Shown: positions 33,546 through 45,659, numbered from the stretch's first letter. The stretch: DNA of 64,000 nucleotides from Ilyonectria destructans (GCA_020740775.1 JAHEWK010000009.1:1984001-2048000); one strand, 5' to 3'. Notes: generated by a model from the letters alone, not told the origin. Made by a program: numbers and translations.

Positions 33546-34745
33546 GGTGACAGATTCTTGTGAGTAGGTGTTGGTGGTATGACTTAGCAACGTGATAGAC
33601 GACACTCAGCGCAGCGCAGGATGTTGATGGCAGACTTCATTCATGACGATGATTTCGCGTTGAATTTCAGGCTGAGCCTTTTGCCAGCTTCCCCTCACCG
33701 CACAGCGTGACACAGAAATTTGCTCCGAAAGTGCAGTTCGAGTGAGGTTGGGCTGATACAGAGAGCCTGATGGTGTGGCTTGGTCCGCTCAGCCTTTAGC
33801 CACATGCAACAGGCAGAATGAAGAGTGACTGCATAGTGGCACAGTCGTATGGGCTTGCATATGAGGCGAGGCAACCAGCACTCGCCGTTAATGGGGCGGA
33901 GGCTATGCCACTTGGACTAGACGAGCGAGAAATTACACATTACAAGTGAGATGGCATTTAGAGAAAGGGTGCCGCAGGTACCTCAGTGAAGGCTTCGTCG
34001 TGCTGAAATTGTAAGCGCAGGAAAGCAAGTTTGTAATAATTGATTCGGTCTCAAACACATCTTACGTCATTCGCTGCTGCCCGATTGAGGACGCAATCTT
34101 CGCGGAATTAGACAAACAGCCCTCATAACTTTTATTGCACTGGTTCTCATTTCATTTTTGCACGAGCCATGGCTAATTTTTGAAATGACGACGATTTTAT
34201 TGTCGCCGTGCGGCACAGAGTCCCGCCAAGCACGCTGGGGCAAGATTTCGTGCCAAAATAGCTGAGCTATACATTATATTGAAATAGGAGAGACTCGGAC
34301 CTACATTATGATATGAGAAGTGCGTGAGGGACCACATCGTACTTATGCTGAACTCTATGTTCATCAGTGTAGGGTAAGTCACTTGCTGACGTCTGACAGC
34401 CTCAATCTATCCCAACTGTTCTCTTAGTTCTACTCCACTGTGGCACTTATACAGCAAAATATAACCAGACCCTTTCCATTTCCACAGTGGAGAATTGGCA
34501 GAGCGACCGACCGAGGTTACGACAAAGTGGTGGCCGCCTTTGAGCCTAACTGTGTTTAGTGGGCAGCATTAAGCGGGGGAGGGGGCGGGACCCCAAAATT
34601 GATCGGAAACGGAGAGAAGACAGCTCGACGACCGGTTATTATTCGTTGGTGAGTTGGTCGTATACATATTATTAGTCTAGAATCTCATCTCATTCCTTTA
34701 GAGACTCTCTTCTACTTTATTGTCTCTGGATAGTTATATGCCGTG
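33546..34745. other. Divergent promoter region
   Basis: 1.2 kb between the ankyrin-family gene and the zinc-cluster regulator. Only short unsupported ORFs. Confidence 0.5.
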
Positions 34746-37063
34746 ATGCCTCCTCCGCGGTCCAGCACCACATGCAGTCAATGCCGCGCGCGCAAGGTTG
34801 TCTATTGTCTACTCTTCTTACTGTTTGTATGGGCTTCATGATTAACAATATATCCCAGGTCCGATGCGACGGAGGCCCAAACCCTTGCTCCAACTGCAAC
34901 CGCCTCAGCTTCGCCTGCTCGTTCGTCGCCTCGCCCGCACCGGCGACAGCCTCATCATCCTCATCCCGCCCAGAGCGCCGCCGCGGCTCCCGCGCGTGTC
35001 TGCAGTGCCGCTCGCAAAAGTCGCGATGCTCGGGCGACCTGCCGGCGTGCGTGGCCTGTCGCGCGCGCCAGAAGGAGTGCGTGTATCCGGATCTCAAGCG
35101 GCCGCAGCGGTTTGCTACTGCTCAGCCGTCGCCGAGCGCTCACGACTCGCCCATCTCACCGCACGCGCTGCAGTCGTCGCCATCTGAGACTCTCACCGAC
35201 GCCGGGTCGTTCTCGCAGCCGGCTGCTACCACGGGAATGCCCTCACTGGCGAATCTCGCGCCCGCTGCGTCGCCCGACGTCTCGTGGACGGGCTCCGTGT
35301 CCAACTCCAGCTTCAACGACACGCGCTCGCTGCCGCTGCCGCCGATCCGCGACCAGCTGCACCTCATCAACGACTTCTTCCGGCATCTGCACCCGCTGCC
35401 CATCTACGGCTTCCTCAATGAGATCCCCGTCACGCAGCGCTGTCTGCAGGGCAGCCTCGATGAGACGCTGCTCCTCTCGCTGTGTGCCGTGTCGGCGATG
35501 CACCTCAAGTACACCAAGTACCACCCCGTGTCGACGGCCTCGTGGATCCAGCGCGCAGAGGACATGATCTGGGCGCGCATCGAGCAGCCGAGCATCTTCC
35601 GCACGCAGGCGCTGATCCTCATCATCCACTTCCGCATCGAGGGCGGCTCGTTCCAGAAGGCCTACATGCTGTTTGCCATTGCTGCCCGCGCGGCCAGTGC
35701 TCTGCGGCTGCAGTATGAGAGAATTGACCTGGGGCATCTGGCGCAGGAGGTGCGTAGGCGGCTGATGTGGTCGCTGATGATGTTCGATGGCCAGTTCTCC
35801 ACCGGGCTACCAGAGTCGGAAATGTGCTCGCATGAATCTATCTACCTCAAGCTCCCGTGCAAGGAGGAGGAGTTCCACGCCGACTACGGCCGCGACGAAG
35901 CCGGCGGGGACATGGCCTCGTCCATGGACGGCGTGCAAGAGGAAGGGCTGCTCTCCATCTACATCCGCGAGACCATGATGCGCCGCGACATCATGAGACT
36001 CATGCGACAGGTGCGTCTCTCCGGACGTCCGATGCCTCAGCTCGTCGACTTGGTGGACGAGTTTGCCAAGAGCCTGCAGCAACTCCCCATTCCGCCGTAC
36101 TCTGTGCAGGACCTTGAGCGGTACTCGCGGTCGCGATGGCTCCTCAGATACCTCGCGGTGCATTTGTCGTGGCACCAAGCTCACTGCGACGTCTACCGGC
36201 TCTTCCTCTCCGGCTACAGAGAAGCAGCCCCCGCCGTTGTCATATCAGCTTACAACCCCTCTTATATCGAGATGGCTGCAAGGCTATGTCTACATCACGC
36301 CCAGTCAATGATAACCATATTGACTGATTGGGACACGCTCGGATGTTACCCTGTTGCTGCTCACTACGACATTGCCATTTGTGGCTACCACGCGTGCCGG
36401 CTGATCCTTTTCCTAAGCAGATCATCTCATCTCCCTGCCGAGTCCAGCATCACGCCCGAGGTTGCCTCTACGCAGGCGAATGCGATCCTGGCCATTTGCA
36501 GGCGGCTGTACAAAGACTCCGCACTGGTAGACCACCTGATCAAGGACCTCGAAGCCGTGATCCAAGCCCACGCCAACGGCGAGCCAGAGCACCGCCGCGA
36601 CTCGTCCGACCCCGACGACGACAACACCAGCCACCAGCCTCGCTTCGCCGTGACGGTCCAGCGGCACAAGATCCTCGGCGTCCACAGCGTCCTGCGCCGC
36701 GCGCGCTTCATCGACGATAGCGCCGACTCAGCTGAAGCACCCGACATCCAGGGACCTTCCAAGTACGCCGTCCCAGCGGACGCCGCGCCCGCCAGCTTCA
36801 AGCCAGCTGAGCCATCGTCCAACATGACCACCCAATCAGGGACGCTTGGCACGGCTTCGGACATGGACACGTCGGCCTTCGAGTCCCTAGTAAGAGCATC
36901 ACTCGCAGAGACGCAGCAGACGCAAGCGCCACTCGAGAACACCGTGGAGACGCCGCAGTTTGCCGTCGCTAGCGAGCCCTTCAACCTCGGGTCATGGGAT
37001 ACGTGGGCGGACTTGTCCTGGCAGACGAGCTTTTCGCCGAGATCCGATGCCGACTACCTGTGA
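34746..37063 (+). CDS. Transcription factor with two tandem Zn2Cys6 clusters
   Basis: Exon 34746-34796 joins 34859-37063 through a 62-bp intron, giving 751 aa; the intron falls inside the first zinc cluster, as often in this family. Cluster one uses C10, C13, C20, C27, C30, C37; cluster two uses C64, C67, C74, C81, C84, C91. Both fit C-x2-C-x6-C-x6-C-x2-C-x6-C perfectly. A fungal-specific regulatory domain (MHR) follows from about residue 180 (INDFFRHLHPLPIYGFLNEI; IRDQ; RRRLMWSLMMFDGQ). It is nuclear and DNA-binding by family. The sulfatase and permease directly downstream in the same orientation are its likely targets. Confidence 0.9.
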
Positions 37064-37383
37064 AGTTGGAGCATGACGACTCGTGATGTCTGGCATTGAC
37101 GACGATGTGGATCCGTTCGCCGAGTGCCGGACAGCGTTCGCCGAGTACTGGACAGCGTTCGCCGACTACCTGGATCAATGTTCATCCTCCTCCTCATCCT
37201 TCCGGAGGACATGACATTCCCCGCGTTGCTCTTATTGCCGCGTCAGGTGTCATTCCTTTGGCATCTGACTCGTCTTGCCGCTGTCAATTGACTTATAAGA
37301 TCTTCACAGTCAACTTCCAAGATCGAACTGGCATTGCTCTCTGTCTGCTCCCGTCAACCTCTCCACGAGCAACAACCGCAATC
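37064..37383. other. Short intergenic region, TF to sulfatase
   Basis: 320 bp containing the 21-bp repeats and the presumed sulfatase promoter. Confidence 0.5.
37114..37176. repeat. Three 21-bp tandem repeats
   Basis: CGTTCGCCGAGTGCCGGACAG, CGTTCGCCGAGTACTGGACAG and a more diverged third unit (CGTTCGCCGACTACCTGGATC) lie head to tail just after the regulator stop codon. The CCGG/CGG content could bind zinc-cluster factors; this is speculative. Confidence 0.8.
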
Positions 37384-38931
37384 ATGGAGTCTCCACGCCG
37401 CCCCAACATAATCTTCATCATGGCGGACGACCACGCGTCCAAGTCCATCTCGTGCTACGGCGCCGGCATCAACAGCACGCCCAACCTCGACCGCATCGCC
37501 AACGAGGGCATGCGCTTCGACCACTGCTACGTCACCAACAGCATCTGCACACCCTCGCGCGCCGCCGTGCTCTGCGGCACGCACAACCACGTCAACGGCG
37601 TCATGACGCTCGACTCCAAGATCAACAAGCGCATCCCCAACGTCGCCAAGCAGCTGCGGTCCAACGCAAACTACCAGACCGCCATGATCGGCAAGTGGCA
37701 TCTCGGCGAGGGCGAAGAGCATGAGCCCACGGGCTTCGACTACTGGAGCGTGCTGCCCGGCCAGGGCGAGTACTGGGACCCGGAGTTCATCGAGGCCACG
37801 GGCAAGACGGCGCGGATCCCCGGCTACGCGACCGACATCATCACCGACAAGTCCATCGAGTGGATGGACAAGCGCGACAAGTCCCGGCCCTTCTTCCTCA
37901 TGTGCCACCACAAGGCGCCCCATCGATCGTGGGAGTACGACTCCAAGCACAAGGATCTCTACAAGGACCCCGTGCGGCTCCCGGACACCTTCACCGACGA
38001 CTACAAGAACCGCGCCAACGCCGCCAAGGTGGCCAAGATGCGCGTCGCCGAGGACCTCACCTACAATGACCTGGGTATCGTGCAGCCCGAAGGTCCCCGC
38101 AGCGTCATCGGCGAGAAGATGATCGACATCTGGTGGTGGCAGGACCGCAAGATCCCCGCGCCCGAGGATGTCACCGGCCTCAAATTGTTCTGCAAGGAGA
38201 CGGGCGAGGCCTTCACCTTCCAGACGCAAAAGGAGCTCGCCGAGTGGAAGTTCCAGCGATACATGCAGCGCTACCTACGCACCATCCAGAGCATCGACGA
38301 CAACGTCGGCCGCATGCTGGACTGGCTGGACAAGGAGGGTCTCGCCGAGGACACCATCATCATGTACACGTCGGACCAGGGCTTCTTCCTGGGCGAGCAC
38401 GGCTGGTTCGACAAGCGCTTCATGTACGAGGAGAGCTTCCAGATGCCGTTCATGATCCGCTACCCCCGCGAGATCGCCCCCAAGTCGGTCTGCAAGGACA
38501 TCATCTGCAACGTCGACTTCGCCCCGACGTTCCTCGACTTTGCGAATGCCCGCATCCCCACGTACATGCAGGGCGTGTCGTTCCGCCCCGTCGCCCAGGG
38601 CAAGACACCCGCCGACTGGCAGCAGGTCGCGTACCACCGCTACTGGATGCACCGCGACATCATCCACGAGGCGTACGCGCACTACGGCGTGCGCGACCAG
38701 CGCTACAAGCTGATCTACTGGTACAACGAGGACTTTGGCCTCGAGGGCACGCGGCCCGGCGGCGAGGAGAAGGAGTGGGAGCTGTTTGACTGCCAAGAAG
38801 ACCCATTGGAGCTGTTCAACTGCTACAACGATGCCAAGTACGCGGACGTGGTCAAGAAAATGACCAAGATGCTGGAGGACAAGATGGAGGAGATTGGCGA
38901 CGAGACTGTCCACCCTAGATTGTTGAATTAG
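37384..38931 (+). CDS. Sulfatase (FGly type), cytosolic-looking
   Basis: Single exon, 515 aa, from ATG at 37384. The start PNIIFIMADDH gives the metal-binding Asp pair (D15, D16). SICTPSRAAVLCG carries the C55-T-P-S-R59 signature in which Cys is converted to formylglycine. GKWHLG and YTSDQGFFLGEHG supply the further conserved Lys/His and metal-binding Asp. The C-terminal part (LIYWYNEDFG, WELFDCQEDPLELFN) matches the extended sulfatase tail. There is no signal peptide, so it should hydrolyse a sulfate ester inside the cell. It sits between a regulator and a permease, all on the plus strand, suggesting uptake then desulfation of one substrate. Confidence 0.93.
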   Translation: MESPRRPNIIFIMADDHASKSISCYGAGINSTPNLDRIANEGMRFDHCYVTNSICTPSRAAVLCGTHNHVNGVMTLDSKINKRIPNVAKQLRSNANYQTAMIGKWHLGEGEEHEPTGFDYWSVLPGQGEYWDPEFIEATGKTARIPGYATDIITDKSIEWMDKRDKSRPFFLMCHHKAPHRSWEYDSKHKDLYKDPVRLPDTFTDDYKNRANAAKVAKMRVAEDLTYNDLGIVQPEGPRSVIGEKMIDIWWWQDRKIPAPEDVTGLKLFCKETGEAFTFQTQKELAEWKFQRYMQRYLRTIQSIDDNVGRMLDWLDKEGLAEDTIIMYTSDQGFFLGEHGWFDKRFMYEESFQMPFMIRYPREIAPKSVCKDIICNVDFAPTFLDFANARIPTYMQGVSFRPVAQGKTPADWQQVAYHRYWMHRDIIHEAYAHYGVRDQRYKLIYWYNEDFGLEGTRPGGEEKEWELFDCQEDPLELFNCYNDAKYADVVKKMTKMLEDKMEEIGDETVHPRLLN

Positions 38932-39836
38932 ACGTAGATTAAAGTTGTACTAGTAGAGGCGCCTTGACGCTGTAGACAATACAAAGAAGTAAAATTAACA
39001 TACCCCTGTTCATGTACAAATTTATGGAGTTGTGGATTTGTACGGAGTAAGGTTGACAATTGGGGCAATCTTTGGAGTCATCGAGACTATCCAGAAGTGC
39101 GGGCAGATGGAGACTGAACCTGCCTTGAAAGCAGCCCATCAATGCCAATTATGTTAACGGTTATACATCGGTAATCACCTGTGAGTCAATAGAAGCGAGG
39201 GCATTGGTCAACTCGCCACCGCCATAGAGTTGCGTGTTACTCCATGCGTACAACGCTCCGGAACCAACACAACTCCAGCTACGCACGCAAGCCATTCGCA
39301 ACGTCCCCCTGCAAACTCGCCATCCCAGTCGTACGACGGCGACCGAAACCAACCTCTTGCGCCAGCGTGACACTTGATGACGCCTTGTCCAATCCATCAA
39401 AACCGGCTCGTGGCCCATCGGAGATCCTCTTCGGCGTGGGGAGACGGGGGATCGCCGAGTAGCGGATATCCAATCGCGTATCTCAGTTCGCCGACTGCCG
39501 AGTTTCTCCGCATCTTTTCTACCCCGTCCTCCTGAGTCGCGTAACTATGCAAATCCGCTGTTCGTTCTCCGAGCACGTTCCCGGCGTCTGGCGTCGTCTG
39601 GGGTACGCCCGTGACCAGGGATCCGGGGAAAGCTGGGGAAGCTAAATGTGACTGGCGGGACGAACCATTGAAGCAATTGTTCCTTCTTGTCAATATATAG
39701 AGTCGAGCTTCGGCCCTGGTTCCTGACAATTCTTGAAATCCTATCCACCACCAACTCTTTAGGTCTTCTCTTTAAGACTCATTCCTCACACTCTTCTTTG
39801 ACCTTGGATCGCGTTCTCTCGCGTCCTCACATCACC
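38932..39836. other. Intergenic, sulfatase to permease
   Basis: 900 bp with short ORFs only. The permease promoter is expected in the right half. Confidence 0.5.
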
Positions 39837-41579
39837 ATGAGCGTCGACGAAAAGAACATCGCCGCCCACGTCGAGGAGCGCGTGTCCACCAGCAAGATGG
39901 ACAGCGCCGAGACGCTGGCGGCCGACGAGGCCAAGCGTGTCGAGACATCGCTGTCCATCAAGGACGCCTTCAGGTACTACCGCAAGGCCGTCGGCTGGAG
40001 CATCTGCGTCTCCATGTCGACCGTCATGGAGTCGTACGGCATGCTGCTCATGAACTCGTTCTTCGCCTTCCCTACGTTCAAGAAGAAGTATGGCGAGATG
40101 CTTCCCGATGGCACCTACTCGGTTCCGGCGAAGTGGCAGCTTGCGCTCACTGTTGTCACCGACATTGGGTTGATCATCGGCGTGTTTATGAATGGCTACT
40201 TTGCCGACCGATTCGGTCTGCGCAAGGTCTTGCTTGTGTCTCACATTCTGTTTGCCTCATTTGTCTTCATCAACTTCTTCGCCAAGAGCGTTGATATGCT
40301 GGTCGTCGGAACACTATTCATGTAAGACGACGTTACATCCCCTCTATGCCACCCGCTAATCACCATTCGCCTACAGTTCCATCCCATGTGGACTCTTCGC
40401 CGCAGCAACACCTTCCTACGCCGCCGAGGTCGCTCCCTTGAGACTCAATGGCTACCTGACCGTCTATGTGAACCTCTGCTGGGTCATGGGCAAGCTCATC
40501 GCCTTTGGCGTCCTCGCGGGAATGCTCACCAACTCGACTGAGTGGTCCTACCGAATCCCCTTTGCGATCCAGTGGGCGTGGCCTCCATTCCTGATCGTCG
40601 CCATCTTCTTCGCCCCCGAGTCTCCATGGTGGCTCGTCCGAAACGGCAGGCTCGAAGAGGCCGAGCACAGCCTTCGACGACTCTGCTCTGCGCCCGACGA
40701 CGTCATCAACCCCAAGAACACCATCGCCATGATGTCCCGCACCATCGAGACTGAACGCGAGATGAACACCGGAGGATCGTTCCTTGACTGCTTCAAGGGT
40801 GAGAACCGTCGCCGCACTGAGATTGCTATGATCGGCTGGGGTTGCCAGCTCCTCCCCGGCTTCGCCGTTCAGAACTACATTACATACTTCTTCACTCTTG
40901 CTGGATTGGCAACCAGTGATGCGTTCTACATGTCCATTGGTAAGTTGCAACACCGTTTTTGGCACCTATAGCGCGCTAATATCCTCCAGGTAACGCCGGT
41001 CTCGCTTTTGTCGGCACTGTTTCGTCGTGGTTCATGATGACTCGCTTTGGCTGGAGGACTCTGTATCTTGGGGGTCTGGGTTTCATGATCCCCGTCATGA
41101 GCTTGGTCGGATTCCTCGATTTTGCCGCCACCAGCAATCCGAATGTCCGATGGGCTCAATCTGCCCTATTGCTGATCTGGTTCTTCACATACGGTAAGGC
41201 TCCTCAACCCTCGAACAATTGAAGCATCAAAACTGACAGTCAACCCTCAGGTCTGACCATCGGTCCCATCCCATACGGCATCGCAGCCACCGTCGGCGCT
41301 GCCAACCTCCGCGTCAAGACCATCTCGCTGGGCAGGAACACCTACTACTTCCTCTCCATCATCAACGTGGTCGTGGCTCCGTACATGCTGAACCCGACTG
41401 AGGGCAACTTGAAGGGCAAGGCGGCGTTCCCTGCGGCTGGACTCACCGTGATGCTCATCATCTGGGCTTACTTTAGGCTGCCAGAGCTCAAGGGCATGAC
41501 GGCCGATACTCTGGACCATCTCTTCCAGAGGAAGGTGTCCGCCAGGAAGTTCTTGCAGGAGTCGAAGCAGTACCAGTAG
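39837..41579 (+). CDS. Sugar-porter type MFS permease
   Basis: Four exons join in frame: 39837-40321, 40377-40939, 40990-41193, 41251-41579, giving 526 aa, the usual length. Landmarks are DRFGLRKVLL after helix 2 (motif GxxxDRxG-like), PESPWWLVRNGRLEEAEHSL before the central loop, and PYGIAATVGAANLRVKTISL near helix 10. These place it in the maltose/alpha-glucoside branch of the sugar-porter family. It is a plasma-membrane proton symporter by family; the substrate may be a sulfated sugar or glycoside given the sulfatase next door, which is inference. Alternating charged tails are cytoplasmic. Confidence 0.92.
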
Positions 41580-42763
41580 TTGGACAATAGTAGTGGACAG
41601 TTATAATTCAAGCCACATATCAATATTACTGAACAGTATCCTTTACTTTATGCTTTTGATGCATGTGAAACTACGGAGTACAGCACGAGATGAGGAGGGG
41701 GCTTCTCGGTTCAATTGATAATCCAGCGCTTGCCATACTAAGTTGATTCCAGGCCTGATAGATCAAGGACATACATAATTTAACAAATCCAACACCGTCT
41801 AGACGTCTTAAAGATCAAAGGATCGTTTGAGTTTTGGCTGCGGTGGTTCGGTTAGGTGTATTTTGTCTGCAGTCCCTCCTATGGTGGTTGAATTTGTGAG
41901 GGTTGTTCCTCCACAGTTCAGTTCTCAGCTACCCTACAACCCACATACAATCTGTCAGTGATCACCAGCGTGCAGTTCAAGATTATTGTTACAAAGAAGA
42001 TCCAGGCATTTGGTACTGATATTTACCAGTTCGTTTATTCTTAAATGAACCTTTAATGGGAGGAGATCGGGTGGTGAACTGATCCCAACACTCTCCCCAG
42101 AATACCTAAAGTTCACAAGAAACCTGCTCCACCTCTCTGCTGCCAGCACTACACAGCCAAGAGGGTGACGCACTGGATAATTCTGGGAAATTACATGCCA
42201 TTTCCATTTACCCGACCGAGCTTGTATCTTGAAACCAGTGAGTCATGCGCTTTGTCTTTTTGGGGAGTTGCCCACCCGGCCTGTCCGTGGTGGTATTGCC
42301 AAAGTTTGTTAGCGCTTTCTTTGAAGAGTTGTCGAACCAACATACGCAACTGATTGGTTATTTCTTATGGGCCAAGTGTTGCAGGCCAGGGTTACCTAGA
42401 AGATTGTCACTCCTCACAGGGGTGCAACCAACAGCCACCGTATCGACCAAAATAAGGGCGACGCTCCAACAAATCTTGTCATTTGTAGAGACTGATTCGC
42501 CAAAGACAAGTCAAACCTAACTAAATAGGGATGTTGACATCACGAACTGGTAAGGGGTAACCAGACCGTCGGGTCGTTCACGTAAGTCATCTTTGATCAC
42601 TACCGCGTCAGCCCCCAAATATCCCTCGCCGGAATTTCCCCTTCACTCTCTGCTCTTTATCTCTGCTCTTCATGTGCCACCGCGTCACTCAAATCTAAGG
42701 TCCGCTGTATCACGCGATTTAATTTCTGCTTTTATTGAAAGACGCCTCCTAGAAGACTACGAG
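41580..42763. other. Intergenic
   Basis: 1.2 kb, no supported gene; short ORFs lack domains. Confidence 0.5.
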
Positions 42764-44541
42764 ATGCCTCCCAAAGCACCTTGCCCTCTTCCACGTTTTG
42801 AGCGAGAAGAGCCTCTCCCCCCAATCATCATTCGGCATCCGCACTACTCCGAGGCTGAAAATGTGCTACTTTCATTCCCCCCGGTCGACCATCTTACAGA
42901 TAAGGATGAGACTGACTCCGAGTCCAATGTCGGCTTGCACTACGGAACGGTGTTATCAGCGTGCCAGATAATCTTGGGAAATGACAAAAGCGCCTACCTA
43001 AGCTACGACCAGGAGGGCGAGACGCCTGTTGAGCTCAGCTATGATGGCTTTTTGACCTACCTCTGGTATTACCTCCAGACCCCGCGATGTGAGTTATTTC
43101 CTAGTCTTCCTTGAAGCCCAAGAACTAATTCGCGAACACTCAAGGTATGAATAGTGCGATTCCGTACGCTGTCATAGCAGAATTTGAGAATTGGGAGTTC
43201 CAAGATTCCACTGCCCCAGGGCCATGGTTTGATAAACCCTTCGAATGGGCGACCTCCACGTATGGCGACCAATTGAAGCCAACTATCCCAAGAGGTAGTT
43301 GCGTCCTGACTGGCGCTTCGACTAAAGATGGGGTTCAAACCATTCCCTTGACTGGCGAGACAACTAGCAACGTGGCGCACTTGATCCCCCTCAGTTGCAG
43401 TTCGTGGTTTCAGCGGAATGGGATGAGCAGATTCTCGTTGGACCCTTGCAGCATGGCGGGCCCAGATAGTCTGAACAACATCTGCCACCTACGCAGCGAC
43501 TTGTTGACAGACTTCAACCGATGCAAATTCGTCTTCGCACCAAGGCGGACAAGTAGCGGTTATATATATGTGGCGCACTATCTGTCCGTTGCCGATGACC
43601 TCTCCTACCCGGCGAAGGCTTTCCACAACCAGATGGTCCGTCCTTTTCTCGGAGTCAGTGAGAAATACATTTATGCCCGATTCGCGTTCAGTGTATTTCA
43701 GCTTCTGCGTCATTTTGTCACTCAGAGACCCAGGCGCCTTGGCACCCGTGAACGAGCCACGGGTCAATTTGGCATAGATAGATTGGTTACCAAAATATCG
43801 ATCCGCCAAATGGGGACGTTCAGCGAGGACAATGAACGGTCTAACCCGAGGAAAAGGACCATTTGCGACGTCGAGTCCGAAGCGGCCGGCCCCGTGGAGC
43901 CCAGTGTCGACGAACCGCCAGCATCTGGACAGGAGCAGACGGTAGCACTTCAATCTTTGCCCAACACGGATCCCTCCATCTCGAGGCAGATTCCCACCGA
44001 GGAAAATAGTGGCCTTTCGCAGAGATTCAAGAAACGGTGGGTATTGAGACAGACGCCAAGGGGCGCACTCCAATCTCAGGCCAAGCCGCGTCCTTCTACC
44101 CCGGAGCGGACTGTTACTGGGCTATATAGTGGGATTCCTGACGCGGCCCAGGAACAGCGGGCAATTGAACAAGGGCAGTCTCGTGTCCACCAGGTTGTGC
44201 CCACTTCCCAGTCTGCTACCCCGGGACCGGTAGTCACGGGGCAAAGAACTTTTGCTTCGGAGATGACCCCGGAACAGCGAGCAATGCAACAGCAGGTGAT
44301 GCCCACACCTACGCCAGGGCAGGTTGCCACTACAAAACATGATGCCACTCCGCGGAGAGAGACACCTCGCCCAACTGGCCTTGCGAGTTTCTCTTTGGAT
44401 GGAATGCCAGCCGAGACTCGTCCTAGACTTCGGGAGTCCGAGCCTAGGACGATGGCGAGAACTCAGACTCACACCCCCGGCGCATCAGCCCCGCCACAAT
44501 TGTACTTCCCATATCCTAGCCGTCCCGCAAGTACACGTTAA
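42764..44541 (+). CDS. HNH-nuclease-like protein with altered motif
   Basis: Two exons, 42764-43088 and 43145-44541 (56-bp intron), give 573 aa. From about residue 150 the HNH_2-type pattern is readable: CVLTGASTKDG, NVAHLIPLS, then SLNNICHLRSDLLTDFN and KFVFAPR. In active relatives the last box reads DLHxLFD; here the His position is Leu (DLLTDFN), so catalysis may be lost. The C-terminal 250 residues are low-complexity, rich in Pro, Gln and Thr, with repeated PEQRAM/AQEQRAIEQ-like segments. Such fungal HNH proteins are common and uncharacterised. Start chosen at MPPKAPC because the upstream in-frame sequence looks non-coding. Confidence 0.75.
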
Positions 44542-45295
44542 TCGGTCGGTGCTTACGTTGACATTGCATCTACCACCTTTACCACGAAATCCGACGTTTT
44601 TTAGGCCCCCAACCAGTCCTCGGATATGTGAGAAGATGAAGAATGCCAGTGGACTATCGCGGACAGTGATTAGGAAAGTTTGAGGGAAAAATAGCTTACG
44701 TGAATGAATGGGGACAATCGGCCTGAAGGTTACACGCGGTGCGGTAGCTCAGCGGCATCTGCTTCATTCAGAGTCTTGCTAATTATAATTATTCTCATGA
44801 TTGTTGACAGATAGAAGTTCGCACCATGTTTGATGTAAACAATGTGAAGTTGTACTCTGGACTTGAGCCCGTGGATGAAAATTATGACCTCAGTTGTGAA
44901 TCTGAAGAAGCTCAGTGGCGCGTGGATGGTCTTGGTTGAGTAGACAAGCCACAGCTTAGCCGCAGACATACTGCCTGTAGCCACGATGGCACAAGTGCGA
45001 ATAATTTGCTAGACCTGCTACTATCACGATCTGACTGCGACGACTTTATTCATCCTCCAACGTGCAATTGTTCTCCAATTTGGAGTCACTGTCTGCTCAC
45101 TCCAAGACGAGAGACATGCACCTTCAAGGATGGAATACGATACAACTCGCCCTATTCAACCGGGGCTCCTAAGGGTGTGAAATTCCCGAGTTCCCGTTAA
45201 CTATCAGCTGATAATTCAGAGCTTATCTTCCAGGGTTCGAAAGATACACCCTATCGCCTATGGCGGCGTCTGCGGGATGTGTGGTACGCCGCGAC

Positions 45296-45477
45296 AGATA
45301 GCGGGAAATGCGGCATGTGCGGCGTAACACTGGTGCTGCTGCATATACTGGACATCCAGTATAAGAGTGAGGTGTGGTATATGTGCTGATGTTGCATCTG
45401 TGAAACTGCGAAGATAAGGAAATTGGAGGTGATTCGCAGTATTGATTTTCTTCATAGCTGTAGCGCGGGGAAGATAG
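45296..45477 (+). promoter_or_regulatory. GATA and CGG elements upstream of the nitrilase gene
   Basis: HGATAR sites occur at 45296 (AGATAG), 45412 (AGATAA) and 45472 (AGATAG). The first and last are embedded in a similar context, AGATAGCGG followed by TGCGGCA. HGATAR sites are bound by AreA/NIT2 nitrogen regulators, which fits a nitrile or cyanide assimilation gene. Confidence 0.45.
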
Positions 45478-45545
45478 CGGCATCTGCGGCAATGTCGGGA
45501 TGCTTCAATCGATGATTATTGCACGAAAGCGCTGGCGATGTTGAA

Positions 45546-45551
45546 TATAAA
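45546..45551 (+). promoter_or_regulatory. TATA box of the nitrilase gene
   Basis: TATAAA lies 114 bp upstream of the ATG at 45660. Confidence 0.5.
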
Positions 45552-45659
45552 TGCATCCGCCAGCCACCGTTGAAGAGAATAACACAAAAACAATTCATTC
45601 TCACTGCCTTTACCAACCCCCAATCTCAAACCTTGTACATCTTTGCAACATTAGCCAAC

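Larger units (their letters stand above)
44542..45659. other. Intergenic, nitrilase promoter
   Basis: The right half contains GATA sites, CGG-rich elements and a TATA box serving the nitrilase gene. The left half holds nothing recognisable. Confidence 0.5.

Noticed and set aside
44735..44765. tRNA-like stretch GCGGTAGCTCAGCGG
   Set aside because: It resembles a tRNA D-arm region, but no T-arm or acceptor pairing follows in the next 60 bp.
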